Source: CAVTJL01 sp963752325 (lineage in GTDB: Bacteria; Pseudomonadota; Alphaproteobacteria; Geminicoccales; Geminicoccaceae). From it: a DNA stretch of 64,000 nucleotides. A program made the translations under genes and the position numbers. Numbering within the stretch: the stretch's first letter is position 1; each line of letters opens with the position of its first letter. Positions 17,473 to 26,476 of this stretch are shown piece by piece. Below the pieces are notes generated by a model, which saw only the letters and a list, made by a program, of their open reading frames with translations, was not told the origin of the DNA and did no database searches. Location: the NCBI GenBank assembly GCA_963752325.1, contig CAVVXU010000005.1:1302001-1366000 (forward strand). Reading direction: 5' to 3'.

Positions 17473-18036
17473 CTACTTGCTCTCGAGCTGTGTGACCTTC
17501 TGACCGGCGACCTTGACGCCCGCCATCAGGCCCTGCTGGCCCCAGACGAAGATCACGAGCGGCTTCTGCAGCGTCGAGCTCGAGATCTGGCCCGACGTGC
17601 CGATGTCGGCGACGGCGAAATCGAGCCCGGCGCCAACCTCGAAGCCCTTGGTCTCGTGAAAGGTCTTCAGCGCCTCGGCCGTGGTGAAGAAGTAGGCCTG
17701 CGAGAACGACTGCGCACCAATCTGTAGCCCAAGCGAGCCACCGGCGATGTTGTAGTAGCCCTTGGACTTCCCACCCTCGAAGAGAACACCCTGACCATAT
17801 TGGCCGCCGACGACGAGTCCGGCCTGCGTGATCGACGGAAACACGAGCACACCAGCAGAGTGCGCGTAGAGATCACGCGCCGCCGGGACCTTCTGGTAGA
17901 GGTCGTCCAGCGCGACCCTGGCACTCTTGGTGATGTCGGTCCGCGAGTCGCTCGTGGTGCTGCATCCGGCTGCGAGCGTCACCATCCCAAACGCGGCAAC
18001 GGTGCTGCCGAGGAGACTCCGACGAGAGTAAGTCAT
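17473..18036 (-). CDS. SYLF (Ysc84) domain lipoprotein
   Basis: 187 aa. The N-terminus MTYSRRSLLGSTVAAFG ends in the lipobox LAAGC (cysteine near residue 25), so it is probably a lipoprotein, perhaps exported by Tat because of SRRSLLG. The mature part matches the SYLF/Ysc84 fold: AGVLVFPSITQAGLVVGGQY, YYNIAGGSLGLQIGAQ, and the C-terminal MAGVKVAGQKVTQL. Eukaryotic SYLF domains bind phosphoinositides; the bacterial role is poorly known and probably concerns the cell envelope. The gene stands alone with a 416-base upstream region. Confidence 0.85.
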   Translation of the reverse strand: MTYSRRSLLGSTVAAFGMVTLAAGCSTTSDSRTDITKSARVALDDLYQKVPAARDLYAHSAGVLVFPSITQAGLVVGGQYGQGVLFEGGKSKGYYNIAGGSLGLQIGAQSFSQAYFFTTAEALKTFHETKGFEVGAGLDFAVADIGTSGQISSSTLQKPLVIFVWGQQGLMAGVKVAGQKVTQLESK

Positions 18037-18452
18037 GCTTCGTTCCCTGCCCGCTCGTGTCTGCTTGTCGAATTCCGTCGTCCCTGAGCGCCGCCAATCT
18101 TTGCTTTGCTCAGATGCCAGCTCGACGGGGCGCTCTCGACCCGGCGTCCGCGGACTTGGACGCCGGGTCGAGTTATGCGTCGTTCGCCCCGCGAGGGTAA
18201 GGAGATTCTTCGCGAGGCCATGCGGCATCGCGGCTGGCTGGGTTGGTCAACAGATCACGGGGGCCTTTGTTCCACGGCCCAACGAGGAGGCGACGACGTT
18301 GACCGGGGCCTGACACCAAGCTAACATTTCAGTGCAGGGATTGAAGGAACAAAGATGAGCTGGCCTTTGAGGGTGGGTCGAGATGTGGCGAGCCGGGTGA
18401 TGCGCAGACGCCGCCGCCACATCCTCCTTCGCGCGTCTGCGGCCGCCGTCCG
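18037..18452. other. 416-base divergent intergenic region
   Basis: No supported gene is seen between the SYLF gene (minus) and the GntR gene (plus). The region should hold both promoters, but I find no convincing -35/-10 pair. Its clearest content is the 15-bp perfect inverted repeat at 18135-18172. Confidence 0.6.
18135..18172. repeat. Perfect 15-bp inverted repeat
   Basis: CTCGACCCGGCGTCC (18135-18149), eight-base spacer GCGGACTT, GGACGCCGGGTCGAG (18158-18172). It lies about 100 bases upstream of the SYLF start and 280 before the GntR start. It is not followed by a U-tract. It may be a terminator for an unseen transcript, a protein-binding dyad or a remnant of a mobile repeat. Confidence 0.75.
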
Positions 18453-19145
18453 ATGAAGGAGATGGCTGCCGCCGTAGCCCCGATGCGGCGTCGCATCGAG
18501 CAGCCGATGCTGCGTGAGCGCGCCTATGACGAGTTCAAGCGGCGACTGTTTCTCGGTCACCTCCAGCCTGGCCAGTTCGTGAGCCAGCGGGAGATCGCCG
18601 ACCTCGTGGGTCTTCCCCTGGCGCCTGTGCGGGATGCCGTCAAGCGGCTGGAAGCCGAGGGCCTGCTTCGCATCATCCCGCAGCGTGGGATCGCCGTCGC
18701 CGAGGTGAACGTCCGGCTGGTGCGCGAGGCGTTCGAGCTCAGGGCCGCCCTCGAGACCTTCGCCGCCCGACGCTTTCCCGGCCATGGCGACACGGCGGCC
18801 ATCGCCGCCCTTGGCGAGGAGCTGCAACGTCTTGTCACCCAGGCCGAGCGGAGCTTTTCCGACGTTGTCGCGGATGCCGTCATCGTCGCCGACTGGCGCC
18901 TCCACGAGGAGATCGTGGCGGCGCTGGACAACGAGATCTACCGCGACACGCACCGCCGCAATTTCGACCGCATCAGGCTTATCCGCATGAACCGGCGCTA
19001 CACGCTCGACCGCCTGCGGCTCGGCGTCGAGGAGCATCTCGCCATCATCGCTGCCCTGGTGGCCGGCGACGGCGAGGCCGCGGCGGCGGCGGTTGCCTCG
19101 CATCTCGACGTGGCGATGCGCCGCTCGATCGGCCTGGACGGATGA
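18453..19145 (+). CDS. GntR-family regulator (FCD subfamily)
   Basis: 230 aa. The winged helix lies at about residues 22-85 (LRERAYDEFKRRLFLGHLQ, SQREIADLVGLPLAPVRDAV, GLLRIIPQRGIAVAEV) and the all-helical FCD ligand domain at 95-220 with its metal/ligand histidines in RLHEEIV and HLAIIAAL. It sits five bases before the sulfatase gene and upstream of the ABC importer, so it is probably their local regulator, with the imported compound or a breakdown product as effector. Confidence 0.9.
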   Translation: MKEMAAAVAPMRRRIEQPMLRERAYDEFKRRLFLGHLQPGQFVSQREIADLVGLPLAPVRDAVKRLEAEGLLRIIPQRGIAVAEVNVRLVREAFELRAALETFAARRFPGHGDTAAIAALGEELQRLVTQAERSFSDVVADAVIVADWRLHEEIVAALDNEIYRDTHRRNFDRIRLIRMNRRYTLDRLRLGVEEHLAIIAALVAGDGEAAAAAVASHLDVAMRRSIGLDG

Positions 19146-19149
19146 GGGC

Positions 19150-20644
19150 ATGAGCGAGCGCCGTCCTGATCTTCTCTTCATCTTCTCGGATCAGCACGCG
19201 CAGCGTGTCGCCGGCTGCTACGGCGACAATGTGGCCGAGACGCCCAATCTGGACGGGCTGGCCCGTCGTGGCGTGCTGTTCGAGAGCTGTTACACGCCCT
19301 CGCCCATCTGCACGCCTGCGCGCATGTCGATGCTGACCGCGCGCCATCCCAGCCGCCAGGACGTGTGGACCAACGAGGACATGCTGGCCTCGGACATCCC
19401 GACATTCGCCCACGCCCTGGGCGCCGGCGGCCATCGGCCGATGCTCGCAGGGAGGCTTCACTCCCTGGGGCCAGATCAGCTGCACGGCTATATGGAGCGG
19501 GCGGTAGGCGACCACTCGCCGAACTGGCCGGGCGTGCCGCGGCACGACATGGGCGTGCTCGCCGAGACCAACAACCCGGACCGGGTCAGCATCGATCGCT
19601 CGGGCGCCGGACAGAGCGCCTATCAGCTGCTGGACGAGGACAGCTGCGCGGCCGCCCTGACCAAGCTCGACGAGATCGGCCAACGACGCCGCGAGGGCGA
19701 TCTGCAGCCCTTCGCGCTCACGGTGGGCTTCATGCTGCCGCATGCGCCCTATGTGGCGTGGCCCGAGGACTATGCTCGGTTCATCGACCGCGTGCCGCCG
19801 CCGCGTCTGCCGGCACCTGCTCCGGGCACCGAGCATCCGTGGCTCGCCTGGTGGCGGAACGATCGCGGTATCGAGCAGGTGGACGAGGCCGGCTGCCGTC
19901 GAGCACGCGCCGCCTACTACGCGCTGCGTACGCCGCCTCGACCAGCTTGTGGGTCGCGTGCTCGACCGCCTCCGAGAGCTCGGCCTCGCCGACAACACGC
20001 TCGTCGTCTATGCCTCGGACCATGGCGACCAGATCGGCGAGCGCGGCCTCTGGTGGAAGCACACCTTCTACGAGGACTCGGTGAAGGTGCCGCTCATCCT
20101 GTCATGGCCGGGACGGCTGCCCGAGGGCGAGCGCCGCTCGGCGGTCGTCAACCTCATGGACGTCACGGCCACCATGCTCGAGGCGACGGGCGTTCCGCCA
20201 CTGCCCCAGGCCAACGGACGCAGCTTCTGGCGGCTGGCGCAGGACGGGCGCACGCCCTGGCTCGACCACACGCTCTCCGAGTACTGCACGGACGCCACCC
20301 CCTGCTGGACCGGCGGCATGGCCGTGCAGCAGCGCATGCTGCGCTGGGGGCAGTGGAAGCTCGTCTATTATCACGGCTATCCGTGCCAGCTCTTCGATCT
20401 CGCGGCCGATCGGGACGAGCTTCACGACCGGGCGGGTGATCCTGCCTATGCCTCGGTCCGCGATGCGCTGCTCGAGCGGCTTCTGGCCGACTGGGATCCC
20501 GAGGAGGTGGCGCGCCGGATGCTCCGCCGTGTCACCGACAAGGCCCTCGTGAGCCAGTGGGCGCGTGCGACCAGGCCGCCGGACACGATCCGCTGGCAGC
20601 TCACGGCCGACCAGAACCGCCTGGAGGGCTGGGCGGCCGAATAG
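19150..20644 (+). CDS. Sulfatase of the arylsulfatase/choline-sulfatase type (one frameshift)
   Basis: About 497 aa. The formylglycine motif CTPAR is at residues 54-58 with ARMSMLTARHP behind it. The N-terminal metal site is SDQHAQRVAGCYGD, and VVYASDHGDQIGERGLWWKH supplies the second metal ligands. The reading frame changes at 19929-19938, and one base removed joins AAYYALRT to RLDQLVGRVLDRL. No signal peptide is visible, so it is probably cytoplasmic, which would require the sulfate ester to be imported first. It lies directly before the NitT/TauT-type importer. Choline-O-sulfate is a possible but unproven substrate. Confidence 0.85.
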
Positions 20645-20669
20645 ACACCAAGTAACAAGGGAGGCTTCG

Positions 20670-21713
20670 GTGCAAAGAAGAACATTCCTCGGCTCACTCG
20701 CCGGTGCTGCGGCACTCGGTGCTACGTCCCGAGCTTCGGCAGACACGCTCCAGATCAAGATCGGCGCCGCGACCTCAGTCGACCACGCCCCCGTGTTCGT
20801 GGGCGTGGAGCGCGGCATCTTTGCGGCGCACGGCCTCGATGCGAAGGTCGTGATGTACCAAACCGGCGTCGAGATGATCAACGGCCTCCTGAACGGTGCC
20901 CAGGAGGTCAACGTGATGGGCTCGGTGCCCTTCCTCTCCGGCGTCGCCAACGGCTTCCCGCTCGTGCTCATCGGGCATCTGCACGGCGACGCGACCGCCG
21001 ATTTCTACGCCCCCAACGAATCGATCGTCGTGGGGCCTGACACCGGGATCGGCGAGGGCGAGACGGCCAAGCTCAAGGGCAAGCGCCTGGGCCTGCCGCG
21101 CGGCTCCGGCGCCGAGGGCTATGCGCTGGGCGTGCTCTCCGAGGCCGGGCTCAAGCAGGGCGACGTCACGATCGTCAATGTCAGCCCGGCCGAGCTGGTC
21201 ACGGCGCTCCAGAACAAGGACGTGGACGCGATCGTCATCTGGGAGCCCTGGGGCAGCCTCGCCGTCGCCAAGGTCAAGGGCGCCGTCAGGATCATCTCGG
21301 GCGACTGCAAGACGGTCTACGACCCCGGCACGGTGCTGACGACGAAGTCCATCGTCGCCAGCGATCAGGAGAAGCTCAAGCGCTTCGCCCTCGCCTTCTT
21401 CGAGGCCCAGCAGTGGGTGAGGAAGAACCCGGACGCCGCGGCCGAGATCGACATGCACTGGATTCAGGGCATCGATCTCGAGGTCATGAAGGCGGCCATC
21501 CGCCATTCGATCTATGATGGCCGGATCTCAAAGCTCACGGCGGAGATGTACGAGAAGAAGGCGATACCGTTCCTTCTGAGCCAAAAGAAGATACGTGCCG
21601 CCTTCGATCCCAGCCCGGCGATCGACGCCAGCTTCTATCTGGCGGCGCAGTCCGAGCAGCCGCAGCTCTTCGACGACCTGCCGCCGATCCCACCGGATCT
21701 GCGGCTCGGATGA
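20670..21713 (+). CDS. ABC transporter substrate-binding protein, NMT1/SsuA-TauA family
   Basis: 347 aa from a GTG at 20670 with GGGAGG upstream. The N-terminus VQRRTFLGSLAGAAALGATS is a Tat-like signal. The mature protein follows the NMT1/THI5-like pattern: KIGAATSVDHAPVFVGVERG, MINGLLNGAQEVNVMG, then IVIWEPWGSLA in the second lobe. This family binds sulfonates, nitrate, bicarbonate or thiamine precursors. Linkage to a sulfatase suggests a sulfate ester or sulfonate ligand. Confidence 0.87.
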   Translation: MQRRTFLGSLAGAAALGATSRASADTLQIKIGAATSVDHAPVFVGVERGIFAAHGLDAKVVMYQTGVEMINGLLNGAQEVNVMGSVPFLSGVANGFPLVLIGHLHGDATADFYAPNESIVVGPDTGIGEGETAKLKGKRLGLPRGSGAEGYALGVLSEAGLKQGDVTIVNVSPAELVTALQNKDVDAIVIWEPWGSLAVAKVKGAVRIISGDCKTVYDPGTVLTTKSIVASDQEKLKRFALAFFEAQQWVRKNPDAAAEIDMHWIQGIDLEVMKAAIRHSIYDGRISKLTAEMYEKKAIPFLLSQKKIRAAFDPSPAIDASFYLAAQSEQPQLFDDLPPIPPDLRLG

Positions 21714-21721
21714 GGTAGCGG

Positions 21722-22523
21722 ATGCCCAGCGTCGCCTCGGGGTCGAAGATCAAGGTCCGCGACCTCGCCATCGACTACGTGAACCTCGACCGCGGTGAGC
21801 GTCACACCGCGGTCGAGGATCTCTCGCTCGACGTGCGCGAGGGCGAGTTCCTCTGCGTCGTCGGGCCCTCGGGCTGCGGGAAGTCGACCCTGATCTCGGC
21901 GATCGCGGGCTTCCTTCGCCCGCAACGCGGCACGCTCGAGATGGATGGGCGGCCGATAGCGGGACCGGGTGCCGATCGCGGCGTCGTCTTCCAGGAATAT
22001 GCGCTGCTGCCCTGGCTCCGGGTGCGGGAGAACGTGGCGCTGGGTCCCAAGCTCCGCGGCGTGCCGCGCGCCGAGCGGGAGGCCATCGCCAACCGCTTCC
22101 TCGAGCTCACCAACCTCGCCGAGGCCGCTCACAAATACCCGCACGAGCTGTCGGGCGGGATGAAGCAGCGGGTGGCGGTGGCGCGTACCCTCGCCAACGC
22201 CCCCGAGGTCATGCTCATGGACGAGCCCTTTGCGGCGGTCGATGCGCAGACGCGCATGACGCTGCAGGAGGAGCTTTTGCGCATCTGGGGCGAGGCGACG
22301 GTGACGGTCCTCTTCGTCACCCACAGCGTCGAGGAGGCCGTCTTCCTCGGCAGCCGCGTCGTCGTGCTGGGCGGGCGGCCCGGGACGGGTCGTGCGCGAG
22401 CTCGACGTGCCGATCCCCCGCGAGCGGCGGAGCTGGACCAACCTCGGCGGCGATGCCGAGTTCGCAGCGCTGCGCGACGAGGTCCTGCAGCTCGTACGCG
22501 GGCCCGTGGCCGGGACGGCCTGA
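21722..22523 (+). CDS. ABC transporter ATP-binding protein, SsuB/TauB type (one frameshift)
   Basis: About 266 aa. Walker A GPSGCGKST, Q-loop VVFQEYALLPWL, signature LSGGMKQR, Walker B MLMDEPF and the H-loop VTHSVEEAVF are intact. Near 22385 an extra A in GGGACGGG shifts the frame; removing it gives RPGRVVRELDVPIPRERRSW and a normal C-terminus ending at the TGA at 22521-22523. The stop overlaps the next ATG as TGATG. It energises the two permeases downstream. Confidence 0.88.
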
Positions 22524-22846
22524 TGAAGGCGAGCTTTCGCAGCCGCCCGGTCGTGGCGACGGCGCTCCTCGTGGCCCTCCTGCTCGGCTGGCAGGCCTGG
22601 ACGACCTGGGAGGGCCGGCAGAAGCTGCATCTGGGCGCCCTGCCCCCGGGCACCGAGCGCGTCGATATCGCGGTGCGGCTCGACTTCGTGCCGGAGGCCT
22701 TCCACATCACGCGCCTGCAGGCTATCGGGCGATTGATCCGGGTCGACGGCGAGACGGCCTATCTCAAGGATGTCTCGCTGCCGGCGGCACGTCGCTTTGC
22801 CCGCAACTATTGGGTGGCCGATATCGAGCGCTGGAAGGGCGGCTGA
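22523..22846 (+). CDS. Hypothetical 107-aa membrane-anchored protein in the ABC operon
   Basis: Not recognised. Residues about 9-25 (PVVATALLVALLLGWQAW) form one membrane helix after a basic start (MKASFRSR), so the rest should face the periplasm. The soluble part is RVDIAVRLDFVPEAFHITRL, then IRVDGETAYLKDVSLPAARR and a Trp-rich end. It is locked into the operon: the ATG overlaps the ATPase stop (TGATG), and its own TGA is one base before the permease ATG. This points to an accessory component of the importer, but the role is unknown. Confidence 0.75.
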   Translation: MKASFRSRPVVATALLVALLLGWQAWTTWEGRQKLHLGALPPGTERVDIAVRLDFVPEAFHITRLQAIGRLIRVDGETAYLKDVSLPAARRFARNYWVADIERWKGG

Positions 22847-22847
22847 G

Positions 22848-23690
22848 ATGGCGGCCCACGGCCTCGCATCGGCCCGAGCCATGCCGCGGCGGCTCGTTCC
22901 CCTGAGCCTCCCGCGCTCGCGCTTCGCGCGCGGCGCGATCGGCATCCTCCTGTTCCTGCTGGCATGGCAGGTCTCGGTGCCGCTCATCGGCCTGTCGAGC
23001 TACTTCTATCCGTCGCCGCTCGACGTCTGGCACGCGTTCCTCGATCTGATGCGCAAGGGCATCCTTCCCGACTATGTGGCGGCGAGCGCGGGCCGCTATC
23101 TCGTAGGCGTGGCGGCGGGAACGGTGGTCGGCGTGGTGCTGGGCATCGCCATCGGCCTCGACCGCACGGTGAGCCGGCTGCTGGGCCCCATCGTCAGCTT
23201 CTTCTTCGCGATCGTCGAGGTCGCGTGGATCCCACTCTTCGTCATCTGGTGGGGCTATGGCTTCAAGACGATCCTGATAGCGCTCGTCTACGTCGTGACC
23301 TTCCCGGTGCTCTACAACACGATGACCGGCGTTCGAACGGTGCCGCAGGTCTACATCCACGCCGTCCGCTCGCTCGGTGCCTCGCGCTGGCAGGTGCTGC
23401 GCGAGGTCATCCTGCCGGGCTGCCTGCCGAGCGTCATCACCGGTTTTCGCGTCGGTGCCGGATTCGCTTTCCGAGGGCTGATCTTCGCCGAGATGATCGC
23501 CGCCAAGAGCGGCCTCGGCTATCTGATCTTCGAAGGCACGGCCAATCATCAGACCGACCGGACGATCGTCGGCATGATCACGGTGGGGCTGCTCTGGCTG
23601 TTCCTCGACAATGCCTATCTAAAGCCGTTCGAGCGGGCGACGGTGGAGCGCTGGGGCCAAGTGGCAGACGCCGCGGAGGAGGGCCAATGA
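22848..23690 (+). CDS. ABC transporter permease, SsuC/TauC type (first)
   Basis: 280 aa with six predicted helices beginning at GAIGILLFLLAWQVSVPL. YPSPLDVWHAFLDLM after the first helix is typical of NitT/TauT permeases. The EAA-type coupling loop is HAVRSLGASRWQVLREVILP near residue 170. The C-terminus overlaps the next gene as ATGA. Confidence 0.9.
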   Translation: MAAHGLASARAMPRRLVPLSLPRSRFARGAIGILLFLLAWQVSVPLIGLSSYFYPSPLDVWHAFLDLMRKGILPDYVAASAGRYLVGVAAGTVVGVVLGIAIGLDRTVSRLLGPIVSFFFAIVEVAWIPLFVIWWGYGFKTILIALVYVVTFPVLYNTMTGVRTVPQVYIHAVRSLGASRWQVLREVILPGCLPSVITGFRVGAGFAFRGLIFAEMIAAKSGLGYLIFEGTANHQTDRTIVGMITVGLLWLFLDNAYLKPFERATVERWGQVADAAEEGQ

Positions 23691-24469
23691 GAAGCGCCGC
23701 CACGCGCAAGCTTGGCGACGCCGGTCTCGGCGTCCTTCCCTTCGTCCTGCTGCTCGGGGCCTGGCTGCTGGCTCCCCTCGTCGCCCACTACCCGCCCTAC
23801 ATGCTGCCCCCAGCCGGGCAGGTGCTCGAGCGCTTCACGGCCGGCATCGCGGATGGATCGCTCTTCCACAATGTCCTCGTCAGCCTGGGCCGGCTGGCGC
23901 TGGGGTTCGTGATCGGCAATGGCCTCGCGATCCCGCTCGGCATCGCCATCGCGCTCGACGGACGGGTCTCCGACCTGCTGCGCCCGCTGCTCACCTTCCT
24001 CCAGTCGATAGCCGGCATCGCCTGGGTGCCCCTGGCGGTCGTCTGGTTCGGCATCGGTCTGGGCTCGGTCGTCTTCGTCATCGCCAACACGATCTTCTTC
24101 GCCAACCTCTACAACACGGTAATTGGAGTGCAGCAGATCCCGGCCGTGCTCTATCGCGCTGTCAGGAGCCATGGCGGGCGCGGCTGGCAGATTTTTTGGG
24201 CACTGGTGCTGCCCGGGGCACTCGTACAGATCATCGTCGGGTTCAGGACCTCGATGGCCTATGGCTGGCGGGCGCTGGTCGCAGCCGAGATGATCGCGGG
24301 GACCAGTGGGCTCGGCTACATGACCATCGATGCCGTCCAATGGTACCAGACCGACACGATCATCATGGGCATGATCCTGATCGGCGTGCTGTGGCTCGTG
24401 ATGGACCGTCTGCTGTTCGTGCCGCTCGAGCGGATGACCGTCATGCGCTGGGGCCTGATCCAGCGCTGA
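23687..24469 (+). CDS. ABC transporter permease, SsuC/TauC type (second)
   Basis: 260 aa, six predicted helices. It is a clear homologue of the preceding gene (YMLPPAGQVLERF; RAVRSHGGRGWQIFWALVLP as coupling loop; AEMIAGTSGLGY). Most SsuABC/TauABC systems use one permease gene as a homodimer; here two different permeases probably form a heterodimer. Last gene of the importer operon. Confidence 0.9.
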   Translation: MRSAATRKLGDAGLGVLPFVLLLGAWLLAPLVAHYPPYMLPPAGQVLERFTAGIADGSLFHNVLVSLGRLALGFVIGNGLAIPLGIAIALDGRVSDLLRPLLTFLQSIAGIAWVPLAVVWFGIGLGSVVFVIANTIFFANLYNTVIGVQQIPAVLYRAVRSHGGRGWQIFWALVLPGALVQIIVGFRTSMAYGWRALVAAEMIAGTSGLGYMTIDAVQWYQTDTIIMGMILIGVLWLVMDRLLFVPLERMTVMRWGLIQR

Positions 24470-24536
24470 GCGCGCTTGCCGGCCCCGCTGCGGGGGCTTA
24501 GGTGGACACGGGACACCCGCCGACGATCGGATCGCC

Positions 24537-25697
24537 ATGCCAACGCCCGCTACCCTCGACATGCTCCGTGCCCTCGTGGGCTTCGACACGGTGAGCAGGA
24601 ACTCGAACCTCGCCCTCGTCGACTATGTTCAGGACTATCTTGAGAAGCAGGGCGTGGCGGTGCGGCGGCTCACCGACGCGGAGGGACAAAAGGCCAATCT
24701 TCTGGCGACGATCGGCCCCGTCGACGTGCCGGGCTATGTCCTCTCGGGCCATACCGACGTCGTGCCGGTCGACGACCAGGAGTGGACCTCCGATCCGTTC
24801 ACGCTGCGGATTGAAGGCGGCCGGGCCTATGGCCGGGGCACCGCCGACATGAAGAGCTTCGACGCCTGTGTGCTGGCCAGTGTGCCCGAGATGCTGGCGG
24901 CACCGCTGAAGCTGCCGCTGCACCTGGCCCTTTCCTACGACGAGGAGGTGGGCTGTCAGGGGGCCAGGGAGATCATCGCCGACATGCGACAATGGCAGCC
25001 GCGTCCGCTCGGCTGCTTCGTCGGCGAGCCGACAAGCATGGACGTGGTGATCGCCCACAAGGGAAAAAAGAGCTTCCGGACCGAGCTGCGGGGCACGAGT
25101 GCCCATTCCTCGATGGCGCCCGCGGCGGTCAACACGGTCGAGTATGCGGCCGACCTCATCCTCAAGATCCGCGACATCGGCCGCCGGATGGCACGCGAGG
25201 GTACCAGGGATGCCCTCTTCGACGTGCCGCACACGACGGCCCATACCGGCCAGATCCATGGCGGCAGCACCGTCAACATCGTGCCCGAGCTCTGCTGGTT
25301 CGACTGGGAGTTCCGGACGCTGCCCCAGGACGACCTGGATGGCCTCGTGGCCGAGGTGCAGGCCTATGCGATGGAGGTGCTGCTGCCGCAGATGCGGGCC
25401 GTGGCGCCGTCTGCCGACATCCTCTTCCATCCGCTCTCGGTGATACCGGCGGTGGACATAGCGCCCGAGGCCGAGCTCACGGTCCTGACGAAGAGGCTGG
25501 CCGGGCGGAACGCGCACCGCAAGGTCGCGTACGGCACGGAGGGTGGCATGTACCAGGACGATGCCGGCGTGCCCTCGATCATCTGCGGCCCCGGCTCGAT
25601 CGAGCAGGCGCACAAGCCGGACGAGTTCGTGGCGCTGGAGCAGCTCGACCGGTGCGAGGCCTTCCTGGCCACCCTGATCGGCCATTGCAGGGCCTGA
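24537..25697 (+). CDS. argE: Acetylornithine deacetylase (ArgE, M20 family)
   Basis: 386 aa, the usual ArgE length. The zinc ligands lie in SGHTDVVPVD (about 70-79), GRGTADMKSF (about 100), SYDEEVGCQGA (catalytic and metal-binding glutamates, about 134) and the final EQAHKPDEFV. The dimerisation domain contains GTSAHSSMAP and GGSTVNIVPE. It removes acetyl from N-acetylornithine to give ornithine in arginine synthesis; related M20 deacylases with other substrates cannot be excluded. It has its own upstream spacing of 67 bases. Confidence 0.85.
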   Translation: MPTPATLDMLRALVGFDTVSRNSNLALVDYVQDYLEKQGVAVRRLTDAEGQKANLLATIGPVDVPGYVLSGHTDVVPVDDQEWTSDPFTLRIEGGRAYGRGTADMKSFDACVLASVPEMLAAPLKLPLHLALSYDEEVGCQGAREIIADMRQWQPRPLGCFVGEPTSMDVVIAHKGKKSFRTELRGTSAHSSMAPAAVNTVEYAADLILKIRDIGRRMAREGTRDALFDVPHTTAHTGQIHGGSTVNIVPELCWFDWEFRTLPQDDLDGLVAEVQAYAMEVLLPQMRAVAPSADILFHPLSVIPAVDIAPEAELTVLTKRLAGRNAHRKVAYGTEGGMYQDDAGVPSIICGPGSIEQAHKPDEFVALEQLDRCEAFLATLIGHCRA

Positions 25698-25722
25698 TGC
25701 CCGATCGGAACGATCCCGGAAC

Positions 25723-26400
25723 TCAGCGCTGCTGAGCGACCGCCGCGCCGACTGCTGCCTTGGGCGCCATCTCCCGCAGCAGGCGATGGCCGAACAGCTC
25801 GTGCAGCAGCACTGCGCCCACATGTACGGCCAGATAGCCCCAGAGCACGTTGGCGAGCGTGCCGTGGGTCTCAAGCATCAGCCAGGCGGTGCCCGTCATG
25901 GGCGTTCCGGGAGTCCAAAGAAAATAGCCGGCCGTGCCGAGGGACGCCACGAGGAGAACCAGGACAAGACCCAGGCCCTGGACCGCCGAGGGCAGCGCCT
26001 CGGCCGCCTCCGGCTCGGGCAGCCTGAAGCGTAGCGCCTCCCGGCCGTAGAGAAGAACGGCATCCCAAAGATCGGAGAGCCGGCGACGCGAGAGCCAGGG
26101 GAAGAGCTGTCCTAGCGGGGTACCGCCGCGCCGGATAAGCAGCCAGACCCAAAAGAGCACGATCACCGCCATGGCCGTCAGGCCGACATATTGGTGGGCC
26201 GTGAAGAGGGCGGCCTCCGTGGCGGTCAGGGTGCGTCCAGCCCTGGGCACGCGCATGACCTGGGCGTCGAGGAGCTGGAAGACGATCGCTGCTGCAACGA
26301 GCAGATGCAGCAGCCGTGTCGGAAGAGCGTATTTCTTCAACAGCAGGTCGTCCGTCGCGATGGGCCAATGGTGCAGTGCAGCAGCATCTGGTAGCGGCAC
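25723..26400 (-). CDS. Cytochrome b561-type membrane protein
   Basis: 225 aa. A GTG start at 26400 is preceded by AAGGA. Four to five helices are predicted, with histidines positioned for two b haems: PTRLLHLLVAAAIVFQLLD, FTAHQYVGLTAMAVIVLFWV, ETHGTLANVLWGYLAVHVG and LLHELFGHRLL. This fits the bacterial cytochrome b561/CybB family, which passes electrons from quinol or to superoxide in the inner membrane. An inverted repeat stands directly upstream. Confidence 0.85.
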   Translation of the reverse strand: MPLPDAAALHHWPIATDDLLLKKYALPTRLLHLLVAAAIVFQLLDAQVMRVPRAGRTLTATEAALFTAHQYVGLTAMAVIVLFWVWLLIRRGGTPLGQLFPWLSRRRLSDLWDAVLLYGREALRFRLPEPEAAEALPSAVQGLGLVLVLLVASLGTAGYFLWTPGTPMTGTAWLMLETHGTLANVLWGYLAVHVGAVLLHELFGHRLLREMAPKAAVGAAVAQQR

Positions 26401-26412
26401 CTGTCCTTGTCA

Positions 26413-26430
26413 ATTTACCAGCCGGTAAAT
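26413..26430. promoter_or_regulatory. Palindromic operator candidate upstream of cytochrome b561
   Basis: ATTTACC (26413-26419), AGCC, GGTAAAT (26424-26430): 7-bp arms around a 4-base centre, AT-rich in a GC-rich context. It lies 13 bases upstream of the GTG start of the cytochrome b561 gene, where bound protein would block transcription. Its form is like TetR-family operators, but no TetR gene is nearby. Confidence 0.5.
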
Positions 26431-26476
26431 GGTCAGCCGCGGTGAGCACAAACGATACTGCCGGCCGGCCGGTCCT

